NCBI GenBank assembly: GCA_018223385.1
Contig: JAGTTR010000021.1
Coordinates: 18,094 to 82,093 of the forward strand
Length of the DNA stretch: 64,000 nucleotides
Source of the DNA: Oscillospiraceae bacterium Marseille-Q3528
GTDB lineage: Bacteria > Bacillota > Clostridia > Lachnospirales > Lachnospiraceae
Reading direction: 5' to 3'
Below, in pieces: positions 25,469-33,324 of the stretch. Within the stretch, counting starts at the first letter, position 1, and every line of letters starts with the position of its first letter. The translations under genes and the position numbers were made by a program. The notes beneath the pieces are model-generated. The model made no database searches. It saw nothing but the letters and a program-made list of their open reading frames with translations, and was not told the origin of the DNA.

Positions 25469-26353
25469 ATGAAATACGGAATTTACTTTGCATACTGGGA
25501 GAAAACCTGGGGATGTGATCAGAAGAAATATATTGAGAAAGTCCGTGATCTGGGCTTTGATATTCTGGAGATATCCTGTGCGGCACTGAAAAATATGTCC
25601 AGAGAAGAGATGCAGGCATTTCGCGATGAAGCAAAAGAACAGGGCGTGATGCTGACCGCAGGATATGGGCCTGCAGCGGAGGAGAATCTGGCGTCTGCAG
25701 ATCCGAAGGTATCAGAGCATGCGGTTGCTTTTTATACAGACCTTCTGAAAAAACTGGAATTTATGGATATTCATACCATTGGCGGCGGCATCTATTCCTA
25801 CTGGCCTGTGGATTATTCCAAACCCATCGACAAAGAAGGCGACTGGGCAAGAAGTGTGGCCAACGTAAAGAAGGTTGGAAAAATTGCCGGAGAGTGCGGT
25901 GTGGATTATTGCCTGGAAGTGCTGAACCGGTTTGAGGGATATATCCTGAATACTTCTGAGGAAGCGGTTCGCTTTGTAAAAGAGGTGGACGTGCCTGCGG
26001 TAAAGGTCATGCTGGATACCTTCCATATGAATATTGAGGAAGACAGTATGATCGATGCCATCCTGACTGCCGGTGATCTTCTGGGACATTTCCATGTGGG
26101 CGAGAATAACCGCAGAGTGCCGGGAAAGGGAAACTTCCCTTGGCCGGAGATCGGCAAGGCACTGCACCGGATCGGCTATGATAAGAATGTTGTCATGGAG
26201 CCTTTTGTCATCGGCGGCGGAGAAGTGGGAAGTGATATCAAGATCTGGAGGGATCTGAGCCATGGTGCTTCGCAGATTCGATTGGATGAAGATGCAAGAA
26301 ATTCTGTTGCGTATCTTCGGAATGTTTTTGCAGGGCCGAACAACGAGTGGTAA
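25469..26353 (+). CDS. D-allulose (D-psicose) 3-epimerase-like sugar epimerase
   Basis: 294 residues, TIM-barrel sugar isomerase/epimerase. It closely resembles clostridial D-psicose 3-epimerases as I remember them: MKYGIYFAYWEKTWG at the start, LGFDILEIS, IGGGIYSYWPVDYSK, CLEVLNRFEGYILNT, VMLDTFHMNIEEDS and VVMEPFV. The metal and catalytic residues fall at Glu150, Asp183, His209 and Glu244, the same numbers I recall for the C. cellulolyticum enzyme. It exchanges D-fructose and D-allulose (or tagatose/sorbose) at C3. It sits between the GldA-like gene and the regulator, giving the island a rare-ketose entry step. Tagatose 3-epimerase activity is the main alternative. Confidence 0.9.
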   Translation: MKYGIYFAYWEKTWGCDQKKYIEKVRDLGFDILEISCAALKNMSREEMQAFRDEAKEQGVMLTAGYGPAAEENLASADPKVSEHAVAFYTDLLKKLEFMDIHTIGGGIYSYWPVDYSKPIDKEGDWARSVANVKKVGKIAGECGVDYCLEVLNRFEGYILNTSEEAVRFVKEVDVPAVKVMLDTFHMNIEEDSMIDAILTAGDLLGHFHVGENNRRVPGKGNFPWPEIGKALHRIGYDKNVVMEPFVIGGGEVGSDIKIWRDLSHGASQIRLDEDARNSVAYLRNVFAGPNNEW

Positions 26354-26391
26354 TATCTGCCCTCTAATGGATATAATTTTTCAATCTGCGT

Positions 26392-26407
26392 GAATGTCAT
26401 GACATTA
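26392..26407. promoter_or_regulatory. Palindromic operator before the GntR gene (site E)
   Basis: GAATGTCATGACATTA contains the perfect 14-base palindrome AATGTCATGACATT. It lies ~14 bp upstream of the -35 of the regulator gene, fitting autoregulation or DNA looping. It shares AATGT-N4-ACATT with sites C, D and F. Confidence 0.75.
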
Positions 26408-26420
26408 CCAAAAGAGGTAA

Positions 26421-26449
26421 TTGACAGCCATTTATACAAAGCATACACT
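26421..26449 (+). promoter_or_regulatory. Promoter of the GntR/kinase operon
   Basis: TTGACA, 17 bp, TACACT. The -10 lies inside the left arm of a 15-bp inverted repeat. The GntR start is about 60 bp downstream. Confidence 0.65.
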
Positions 26450-26483
26450 GAATAGCGTCAGAGCACCATCAGTGTATGCTTTG
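26437..26483 (+). repeat. 15-bp perfect inverted repeat in the GntR leader
   Basis: CAAAGCATACACTGA and TCAGTGTATGCTTTG are exact complements around 17 bases. No T-run follows, so it is not a standard terminator. As RNA it would be a stable leader hairpin only if transcription starts upstream of it; as DNA it covers the -10 and start region and could be a second operator. Confidence 0.7.
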
Positions 26484-26509
26484 CAGATTGTAAAAATAAG
26501 GAGAAGACT

Positions 26510-27274
26510 ATGCTTAATGAGACAAAAACCATTGATAAAAACATTCCTGTTCCGCTTTATTACCAGTTAAAAGAGCTGATCCTGGAAGCAATCAATGAAA
26601 ATAAATATACCGCCGGTGATGTGATCCCGACAGAAAAAGAGATCAGCAGTTACTATCAGATCAGCAGAACGACGGTCCGGCAGGCCATTGGCGAGCTGGT
26701 GCAGGAGGGAATTCTTTATCGGGTAAAGAGTAAGGGAACCTTCGTTGCCGAACCGAAAATTAAGCAGGAATATATCAGCAAGATCCAGAGCTTTAACGAT
26801 GAGATCCTGCATCGGGGCATGACACCTAGTACAGAGGTATTGCAGTTTCGGGTACTGGAAGGAGAGGAGATTCCGGCGGAAGTGATAGAGGCATTTCAGC
26901 TGTCTGCAGAGGAAAAGGTAATCTTTCTGCACAGAAAGAGAATGGCAGACGGCAGGCCGATCGTACATTCCAAGACCTTTCTTCCGTATGCGCTGTGCAG
27001 TAAAGTATTTCAGTATGATCTGAATAAAGAACGGCTGTACAGTATCCTGGATATGAGTGACGAGACACGGATTCACCATCTGGATCGTACCATTGAAGCG
27101 GTAGAGGCGGGAACGGAGGATGCCAAGCTGCTGGAAATGGAGAAGAAAAAGCCGATCCAGTATATCCGTTCTGTGGGATATAATTCGTTTGGAAAAGTAA
27201 TTGAGTATACCATGTCCCGTTATCGCGGGGACAGAAACCAGTTTACAGTAACAGTATTTCATGAGGTGAATTAA
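26510..27274 (+). CDS. GntR-family (HutC/UTRA) transcriptional regulator
   Basis: 254 residues. The N-terminal winged helix (about 15-75) reads PLYYQLKELILEAI, then GDVIPTEKEISSYYQISRTT and VRQAIGELVQEGILYRVKSK. The C-terminal UTRA effector domain (about 95-250) contains FLHRKRMADGRPIVHSKTFL and ends in RYRGDRNQFTVTV. UTRA regulators bind sugar or sugar-phosphate ligands and usually repress. It is the only DNA-binding regulator within the carbohydrate island and precedes the kinase by 3 bp, so it is the best candidate to bind the AATGT-N4-ACATT elements. The ATG follows AAGGAG. Confidence 0.92.
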   Translation: MLNETKTIDKNIPVPLYYQLKELILEAINENKYTAGDVIPTEKEISSYYQISRTTVRQAIGELVQEGILYRVKSKGTFVAEPKIKQEYISKIQSFNDEILHRGMTPSTEVLQFRVLEGEEIPAEVIEAFQLSAEEKVIFLHRKRMADGRPIVHSKTFLPYALCSKVFQYDLNKERLYSILDMSDETRIHHLDRTIEAVEAGTEDAKLLEMEKKKPIQYIRSVGYNSFGKVIEYTMSRYRGDRNQFTVTVFHEVN

Positions 27275-27277
27275 GAG

Positions 27278-28804
27278 ATGACAAGATATATTTTAGCACA
27301 TGATTTGGGAACATCAGGAAATAAGGCGACCCTTTTTTCGGAAAACGGAGAGTTGATCAAAAGTGTAACGGTATCTTATCCGGCACATTATTTTAATGAC
27401 ACATGGGTGGAGCAGGATGCAGATGACTGGTGGAATGCGGTATGCCAGTCCAGCAAACAGCTGATCGCAGAGGCAGGCATCGCGCCGGAAGCCATTGGTG
27501 CCATCAGCTTCAGTGGCCAGATGATGGGCTGCCTGTGCGTGGATAAGAACGGCAAGCCTTTGCGTCCGTCGATCATCTGGGCAGACCAGCGGGCACAGAA
27601 ACAGGTGGCACAGATTGAGAAACGTATTGACCAGCAGAGCTTTTATCACATTGTCGGTCACAGAAATACAGCTTCCTATGGCGTGCAGAAGCTCATGTGG
27701 ATCCGGGACAATGAGCCGGAGATCTATGAGCAGACGTATAAGGCGCTGAATGCAAAGGACTATATTACTTTTAAACTGACCGGAAAATTCTACACCGAGT
27801 ATTCCGATGCCAACTCTTTTGCATGCTTTGACATCAACAAACTGAAATGGTCAGAGGAACTGATCGAATATACCGGTATCGATCCGGATAAACTGCCGGA
27901 AGTAAAGGAATCCACCTTTGTGGCAGGCGGTGTGACCAAAGAAGCAGCAGAACTGACCGGACTGGCAGAGGGAACGCCGGTAGTGCTTGGTGCCGGAGAC
28001 GGCGTGGCTGCAAACGTAGGATGCGGCTCCATCACACCCGGTAAGACATACTGCTGTATGGGAACGTCCGCATGGATCACGACGACCGCAGAGGCGCCGA
28101 TCTTCGATGAGCAGATGAGAACGGTAACCTGGGCGCATGCGGTTCCGGGGCTGTATGCACCGAACGGAACGATGCAGTATGCCGGCGGAAGCTATAACTG
28201 GCTGAAGAATACCATCTGTCATGCAGAGAGTGCGATGGCAAAAGAAAAAGGCGGTTCTCCTTACGATTACATCAACAAAGAAGTGGAAGGTTCTCCCATG
28301 GGCGCCAACGGCGTGATTTTCCTTCCCTATCTGCTCGGCGAGCGTGCACCCAGATGGAATGCACAGGCAAAGGGAACATGGCTGGGCATCAAGCCGGAGA
28401 CGACCCGCGGTGACATCCTGCGAAGTGTACTGGAAGGCGTGACCATGAACCTGGATATCTGCCTGAACATCCTGCGGACGAAGATGGATATTTCTGAGAT
28501 CATCTGCGTGGGCGGCGGTGCCAAAGGTGAGGTATGGCGTCAGATCATGGCGGATATTTATCAGGCAAAGATCCTGGTGCCGACCACACTGGAAGAGGGA
28601 AGCTCCATGGGTGCAGCTGTCATCGGCGGCGTAGGAAGCGGTATCTTCAAAGATTTCTCCGCAGTTGACCGTTTCCTGAAGATCGATTCCGTACAGGAAC
28701 CCAATCCGGCAGCAGTGGAAGCCTATGTACCGGTGAAGAAAGCCTTTGACCTGTATTATAATGCATTGGCAGATGTGTATAAAATGACTGCCAGTGAGAA
28801 ATAG
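27278..28804 (+). CDS. FGGY-family carbohydrate kinase (xylulokinase-like)
   Basis: 508 residues. It opens with AHDLGTSGNKATLFSENGEL (phosphate-binding loop 1). ISFSGQMMGCLCVD and IIWADQRAQ surround the sugar site, GAGDGVAANVGCG is mid-protein, and CVGGGAKGEVWRQIMADIY is the C-terminal adenosine site. The family phosphorylates ketoses or polyols; the length and motifs are nearest to xylulokinase, but fructose, allulose, tagatose or ribulose kinases have the same plan. It directly follows the GntR gene in an apparent operon. It would trap the imported or epimerised ketose as a phosphate. Confidence 0.9.
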   Translation: MTRYILAHDLGTSGNKATLFSENGELIKSVTVSYPAHYFNDTWVEQDADDWWNAVCQSSKQLIAEAGIAPEAIGAISFSGQMMGCLCVDKNGKPLRPSIIWADQRAQKQVAQIEKRIDQQSFYHIVGHRNTASYGVQKLMWIRDNEPEIYEQTYKALNAKDYITFKLTGKFYTEYSDANSFACFDINKLKWSEELIEYTGIDPDKLPEVKESTFVAGGVTKEAAELTGLAEGTPVVLGAGDGVAANVGCGSITPGKTYCCMGTSAWITTTAEAPIFDEQMRTVTWAHAVPGLYAPNGTMQYAGGSYNWLKNTICHAESAMAKEKGGSPYDYINKEVEGSPMGANGVIFLPYLLGERAPRWNAQAKGTWLGIKPETTRGDILRSVLEGVTMNLDICLNILRTKMDISEIICVGGGAKGEVWRQIMADIYQAKILVPTTLEEGSSMGAAVIGGVGSGIFKDFSAVDRFLKIDSVQEPNPAAVEAYVPVKKAFDLYYNALADVYKMTASEK

Positions 28805-28832
28805 GTTTTGTTAATATTTTATGGATTAATGC

Positions 28833-28863
28833 TTGATTTTAAAGTCCGAATGTAGTAACATAA
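28833..28863 (+). promoter_or_regulatory. Promoter with overlapping operator (site F)
   Basis: TTGATT, 17 bp, TAACAT. GAATGTAGTAACATAA (28848-28863) covers the -10, with arms AATGT and ACATA (nine of ten consensus bases). It precedes the second SDR and the downstream operon to the HAD gene. Confidence 0.75.
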
Positions 28864-28898
28864 TAACATAATGAGATACCGAGAAAGGAGTCTTACAA

Positions 28899-29675
28899 AT
28901 GACAGTATTGGAAAAGCTGTTTTCTCTGGAAGGCAAGACGATTGTTGTTACAGGGGGAGCACAGGGGATTGGTAAAGTAGTAGCCACAAGAATGGCTGAG
29001 GTTGGCGCTGACATCGTGATTTTTGATGTGCAGAAAGAGAAGGCGCAGGCAGTTGCAGATGAGATCGCTGCATCTACCGGACGCAGAACCGCAGTTTACG
29101 AGGTGGATGTTACAGACCCGGCACAGGTAAAAGCCGGCATCGATGCAGCAGCAGAGAAGATGGGCGGCCTGGATGGTCTGTTTAATAACGCGGGAATTGT
29201 TATCCATAAGTCCGCATATGATGTGAAGCCGGAAGAGTGGGCACATGTCATCAATGTGAACCTGAACGGAGAATATTATATGGCATCTGAGTTTGCAAGA
29301 TACCTGAAAGCAAATAATAAGAAGGGTTCCATTGTCAATACGGCATCCATGTCCGGACATATTGTAAACTGGCCGCAGGAGCAGGCTTCCTACAATGCAT
29401 CCAAAGCAGCAGTTATGCAGATGACCAAGTCTCTGGCAGTAGAGTATTGTCATGACGACATCCGTGTGAACAGCATCAGCCCCGGATACATGCGCACAGA
29501 GCTTTGTGTATTTGTTGATCAGGACTGGCAGAAGAGATGGATGGATCTGACACCTTACGGAAGATACGGCGAGCCGTCTGAGCTGTGCGGTGCGGTGATT
29601 TATCTGCTTTCTGAGTCCGCATCCTTTACTTCCGGTGCGGATATCGTTATTGATGGTTGCTACACTTGCGTTTAG
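28899..29675 (+). CDS. Short-chain dehydrogenase/reductase (SDR), copy 2
   Basis: 258 residues, the paralogue of the SDR at 12125. The nucleotide site TGGAQGIG (18-25) and the catalytic Tyr165/Lys169 in SYNASK are conserved. Long identical stretches include the KSAYDV, EEWAHVINVNLNGEYYMASE and KSLAVEYCHD regions, while residues 26-80 differ strongly. That pattern suggests a shift in cofactor or substrate preference after duplication, or partial gene conversion. It starts an operon with a zinc dehydrogenase, a phosphotriesterase-family protein and the cupin isomerase. Confidence 0.87.
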   Translation: MTVLEKLFSLEGKTIVVTGGAQGIGKVVATRMAEVGADIVIFDVQKEKAQAVADEIAASTGRRTAVYEVDVTDPAQVKAGIDAAAEKMGGLDGLFNNAGIVIHKSAYDVKPEEWAHVINVNLNGEYYMASEFARYLKANNKKGSIVNTASMSGHIVNWPQEQASYNASKAAVMQMTKSLAVEYCHDDIRVNSISPGYMRTELCVFVDQDWQKRWMDLTPYGRYGEPSELCGAVIYLLSESASFTSGADIVIDGCYTCV

Positions 29676-29698
29676 TCTGAGACAAAGGAGATAAATAT

Positions 29699-30718
29699 AT
29701 GCGTCAGTTTGAATTGGTTGCACCAAAAACATTTGAAAAACATGAAGTGCCGATGCCGGAACCTGGTCCGGGTGAGGTTCGTATTGCAGTTAAGTCTGTT
29801 GGAATCTGTGGATCAGATATTCATGCATACTACGGGAAACATCCGTTTATGAGTTTTCCCATCGTTCTGGGACATGAATGTGCAGGCGTTGTGGAGAAAC
29901 TGGGAGAAGGTGTGACAAAGGTTGCATTAGGTGACAGAGTTGTGCTCCGGCCACAGCAAGTGTGCGGAAAGTGTCGTCCCTGCCGGGAAGGCAGATATAA
30001 TATTTGCGAGTCGCTGAAAGTGCTGGGGTGTCAGTGCACCGGCGGAAGTTCTGATTTCTATGTGGCAAAAGAAGAACTATTCTATAAGATACCGGATCAG
30101 ATTGGTTTCGGGGAAGGAACCATGATAGAGCCTTTGTCTGTAGGTGTACATGCCGTGAAGAGAATCGGTGATGTGAAGGGTAAGAAGGTTCTGGTGTTAG
30201 GTGCCGGCACCATTGGTAACCTGGTAGCACAGAGCGCCAAAGGACTTGGGGCTTCCGCTGTTATGATCACAGATGTTTCCCGTGAGAAACTGGATATGGC
30301 AGCAGAGTGTGGCATTGATTATACCGTAGATGTATCCAAAGAAGATCTGGAAACTGTGATCAAGGAAAAATTTGGCCCGGATGGTATGGATGCGGTATAT
30401 GAGTGTTCTGCAAGTCCGGCAGCACTGAATCAGGTGCTTGACATTGCAGGAAAAGGTATTCCGATCGTGATCGTTGGTGTATTTGCCGGCATGGCCAATA
30501 CGAATATGGCAAATGTGCAAGACAGAGAATATGAGCTGATCGGTACCCTGATGTATGTAGAAGAGGACTATTTTGAAGCAATCCGTCTGGTGGACGAGGG
30601 CAAGATCAATTTGAAACGGTTGATTTCCAGGGAATACTCCATCGAAGATGTGAGCAGCGCATATCAGTATATCGAAGATAATAGAGCTACTGCTCAGAAA
30701 CTGATTCTCAATATTTAA
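29699..30718 (+). CDS. Zinc-dependent medium-chain dehydrogenase (polyol/sugar-acid type)
   Basis: 339 residues. Catalytic ligands are Cys37 (GICGSDIH) and His59-Glu60 (GHECAG). The structural loop Cys89, 92, 95, 103 (CGKCRPCREGRYNIC) is complete, and LGAGTIGNL is the NAD site. It resembles sorbitol, threonine or L-gulonate 5-dehydrogenases and is a relative of the 9779 gene, but with a shorter N-terminus. The operon position (24 bp behind the SDR, good AAAGGAG) suggests the pair catalyses consecutive oxidation and reduction steps on one sugar skeleton. Confidence 0.88.
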   Translation: MRQFELVAPKTFEKHEVPMPEPGPGEVRIAVKSVGICGSDIHAYYGKHPFMSFPIVLGHECAGVVEKLGEGVTKVALGDRVVLRPQQVCGKCRPCREGRYNICESLKVLGCQCTGGSSDFYVAKEELFYKIPDQIGFGEGTMIEPLSVGVHAVKRIGDVKGKKVLVLGAGTIGNLVAQSAKGLGASAVMITDVSREKLDMAAECGIDYTVDVSKEDLETVIKEKFGPDGMDAVYECSASPAALNQVLDIAGKGIPIVIVGVFAGMANTNMANVQDREYELIGTLMYVEEDYFEAIRLVDEGKINLKRLISREYSIEDVSSAYQYIEDNRATAQKLILNI

Positions 30719-30725
30719 AAGGGAA

Positions 30726-30764
30726 GGCTGCCGGATATACAACAGAGTTCGGTAGCCATTTCTT
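30726..30764 (+). terminator. Weak hairpin, partial terminator or attenuator
   Basis: GGCTGCCGGA pairs with TTCGGTAGCC using G·T pairs, followed by ATTTCTTT. The T-rich tail is interrupted, so some read-through into the next gene is expected. Confidence 0.5.
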
Positions 30765-30789
30765 TAAAACAGGAGGAACCAACAGCGTT

Positions 30790-31722
30790 ATGATTCATAC
30801 AGTATGCAGAACGATGACCCCGCAGGAGCTGGGGCATTGCCAGTGCCATGAACATATCTGGCTCCGCAAAGGCGCATCTTTTCAGAGCAACGAAGCACTG
30901 TGCATGGATGACGAGGAGCGTTCTCTGGCGGAGCTGAAGGAATATGCAGCGGCCGGCGGGCGGCTGATCGTGGATGCACAGCCCACAGGCTGCGGCAGAG
31001 ATGGCCGGATGCTGGCGCAGCTGTCAGAGAAAAGTGGTGTGGATATCGTGGCTTCCGCCGGATTCCACAAGCAGATGTTTTTCGATCAGACAGAGCTGCT
31101 TTCCTGGGACAGCAAAAAGCTGGCCGATCTGTATGTCCGTGAGATCGAGGAAGGCATGACGGATACGGACGGAACGGTTTTGCCGTACCGGGCAGGTATC
31201 CTGAAAGTGGCCATGGAGAACAACTGGAATACAGATCTGGTCTATGTACGGCTGTTTGAAGCCGTGGCAGAGGCGGCGGACAGAACCGGAGCACCGGTGA
31301 TGGTACATACGGAGAAAGGGAATGACATTGCAGGTCTGATCAACTGGTTTGAGCAGCGGAAGATCGCACCTTCCCGGCTGCTGATCTGTCATCTGGACCG
31401 CACCCATTATGATGCCGCATATCATAAGGAAATTCTGGCATCGGGCTGTATGTTCTGCTATGACAGCGTGCACCGGCTGAAATATGTATCCGAGCAGGAG
31501 GAACTGGAACTGCTGGCGGAAATGCGGGAGGCAGGACTTCTTGGCCAGATCGTGATCAGCCTGGATACGACGAATCAGCGGCTGCGGGCTTACCATGCAG
31601 CAGATATGGGTCTGGATTATATTTTGAAGGATTATATTCCAAAAATGAAGGCAATCGGGTTTACAGAGGGGGATATCCACCGGATGTGTGTGGAAAACCC
31701 CGGCAAAATATTAGACTTTTGA
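30790..31722 (+). CDS. Phosphotriesterase-family metal hydrolase, probable lactonase
   Basis: 310 residues. The full binuclear metal set of the family is present: His20 and His22 (CHEHIW), Lys139 (GILKVA, the residue usually carboxylated), His173 (VHTEKG), His201 (CHLDR) and Asp259 (SLDTT). Many bacterial homologues hydrolyse lactones, including sugar lactone phosphates, rather than phosphotriesters. In an operon with sugar dehydrogenases a sugar-lactone or lactone-phosphate substrate is the most economical guess. The start lies ~13 bases behind AGGAGG, a wide spacing, but no nearer start exists in frame. Confidence 0.85.
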   Translation: MIHTVCRTMTPQELGHCQCHEHIWLRKGASFQSNEALCMDDEERSLAELKEYAAAGGRLIVDAQPTGCGRDGRMLAQLSEKSGVDIVASAGFHKQMFFDQTELLSWDSKKLADLYVREIEEGMTDTDGTVLPYRAGILKVAMENNWNTDLVYVRLFEAVAEAADRTGAPVMVHTEKGNDIAGLINWFEQRKIAPSRLLICHLDRTHYDAAYHKEILASGCMFCYDSVHRLKYVSEQEELELLAEMREAGLLGQIVISLDTTNQRLRAYHAADMGLDYILKDYIPKMKAIGFTEGDIHRMCVENPGKILDF

Positions 31723-31743
31723 GGAAAGAGAAGGGATATTACG

Positions 31744-32697
31744 ATGAAATTAGAAGCAGCAACAAGACCTACCATGTACTTTATTGGCGTTACCACAGGA
31801 TCTTCTTCTATCATGAAGGTGTTCCCGGAGTGGGTAAAATATCTTGGCATTGATGCCCAGATTAAGGGCATTGACATTGCCATCCACGAGAAACCGGAAG
31901 TGTACCGCGAGGTAGTAGACTTTATCAAAAAAGATCCGCTGTCCCTGGGTGCCCTTGTTACCACCCACAAGATCGACATTTATGCGGCTGCGCACGACAT
32001 GTTTGACGTGATCGGGCCTTACGCAAAACAGTTTGGCGAGATTTCTTCCATTTACAAAGATGGGGACAAATATTGCTGCGAAGCAAAGGATCCCATCACC
32101 TGCGGAATGGCAATGGAAGAGTTCGTTCCGGCAAATTACTGGAAAGAGCATCCGGAAGCAGGCGTGATGATCATGGGCGCAGGTGGAAGCTGTATTTCCA
32201 TGTGTTCTTATTACATGAGAAATTCCGGCAAGGGCAATGATCCGAAGAACATCGTTGTGGCAAACCGTTCCACACCGAGACTGGATGAGTGCAAAAAGAT
32301 CAACGAAGAGTTTTATCCGAACACAATCCCGGCAGAGTATTTCCTGACACCTGATCCGGGTCAGAATGATGACGTCATGGCAAAAGAGATGGGAGAGGGC
32401 TCTCTGATCATCAATGCCACCGGCCTTGGAAAAGACCGTCCGGGTTCTCCGCTGACCGATGCGGCACAGTTCCCGAAGAAAGCCATTGTGTGGGAGATCA
32501 ACTACAGAGGCGAGCTGACCTTCATGCATCAGGCAGAGGCACAGGAGAAAGAAAAAGAACTGGATATCCAGGATGGCTGGATGTATTTTGTATATGGCTG
32601 GACCCAGGTAATGGCTGATGTGTTCCACTGTGAGCTGCTTGGCGAGAAACTGCAGAAACTCAGCGAGATCGCACGTGAGGTACAGAGCAGAAAATAA
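31744..32697 (+). CDS. Shikimate dehydrogenase-like oxidoreductase
   Basis: 317 residues, longer than a typical AroE (~270-290). The substrate-domain motif appears as ALVTTHK with Lys76, and the Rossmann region has MIMGAGGSCISMC, VVANRS and IINATGLGKDRPGSP. The usual NTD triad of AroE is replaced by KDPITCGMAM, so the substrate is probably not shikimate. The gene lies between a lactonase-type and an isomerase gene in a sugar operon, away from any aromatic biosynthesis gene. A sugar-acid or keto-sugar oxidoreductase role is inference. Its start follows AAAGAGAAGGG. Confidence 0.78.
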   Translation: MKLEAATRPTMYFIGVTTGSSSIMKVFPEWVKYLGIDAQIKGIDIAIHEKPEVYREVVDFIKKDPLSLGALVTTHKIDIYAAAHDMFDVIGPYAKQFGEISSIYKDGDKYCCEAKDPITCGMAMEEFVPANYWKEHPEAGVMIMGAGGSCISMCSYYMRNSGKGNDPKNIVVANRSTPRLDECKKINEEFYPNTIPAEYFLTPDPGQNDDVMAKEMGEGSLIINATGLGKDRPGSPLTDAAQFPKKAIVWEINYRGELTFMHQAEAQEKEKELDIQDGWMYFVYGWTQVMADVFHCELLGEKLQKLSEIAREVQSRK

Positions 32698-32712
32698 GAA
32701 AGGAGATATCTT

Positions 32713-33315
32713 ATGGCACATTTTAATGGCGGAGATAAACCGTTTGATTTTGAGAGAGGATTTGTCATTGATTTTGATCCCCAGACCGGTCTTTCCAAGA
32801 CACTGGATACGGGAAAAAGATATTTAAGCCAGATGAAAGGCATGTTTGCAGATGAGAAGGCTTACGAAGAGGCACTTGCAAAGGAGGACTCTGTTGTTTA
32901 TGAGTTCCATTCCATGCCGGCGCCGGAGACACCGGGCGATTTCGCTTTTGGCTGCTCCATTCTGAATCCGGGAAAAGTGGGAGATGAGTATTATTTCACG
33001 AAAGGCCATTTCCACACCATTCTCGACACCGGTGAAGTGTACTACTGCCTGAAGGGTCATGGCTATATGCTCATGGAAAATCCGGAGGGAGACTGGCTGG
33101 CTCTGGAAATGAAGGCAGGAGAGACGCTGTACGTGCCGAAACGCTATGCACACCGCAGCATCAACGTGAGTCCGGATGAGCAGCTCATCACTTACTTTGT
33201 ATTCCGTGCAGATGCAGGCCATGACTACGGCACCATCGAGACCAAGGGCTATCGCAAGCTCATGGTGGAGCGTGACGGCAAACCGACCATCATCGACAAT
33301 CCGAACTGGAAGTAA
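32713..33315 (+). CDS. Cupin-type phosphoglucose isomerase
   Basis: 200 residues, one cupin barrel. KGHFHTILDTGEVYYCLKGH carries His99, His101 and Glu108, and YAHRSINV carries His147. The spacing (2, 7 and 39 residues) is the same as I recall for the metal ligands of the archaeal Pyrococcus cupin PGI. The enzyme interconverts glucose-6-P and fructose-6-P and is unrelated to the ordinary PGI. It is uncommon in bacteria. In this operon it may serve the phosphorylated product of the ketose kinase or a related hexose phosphate. It starts behind AAAGGAG, 15 bp after the previous gene. Confidence 0.88.
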   Translation: MAHFNGGDKPFDFERGFVIDFDPQTGLSKTLDTGKRYLSQMKGMFADEKAYEEALAKEDSVVYEFHSMPAPETPGDFAFGCSILNPGKVGDEYYFTKGHFHTILDTGEVYYCLKGHGYMLMENPEGDWLALEMKAGETLYVPKRYAHRSINVSPDEQLITYFVFRADAGHDYGTIETKGYRKLMVERDGKPTIIDNPNWK

Positions 33316-33324
33316 GGATCGGAT

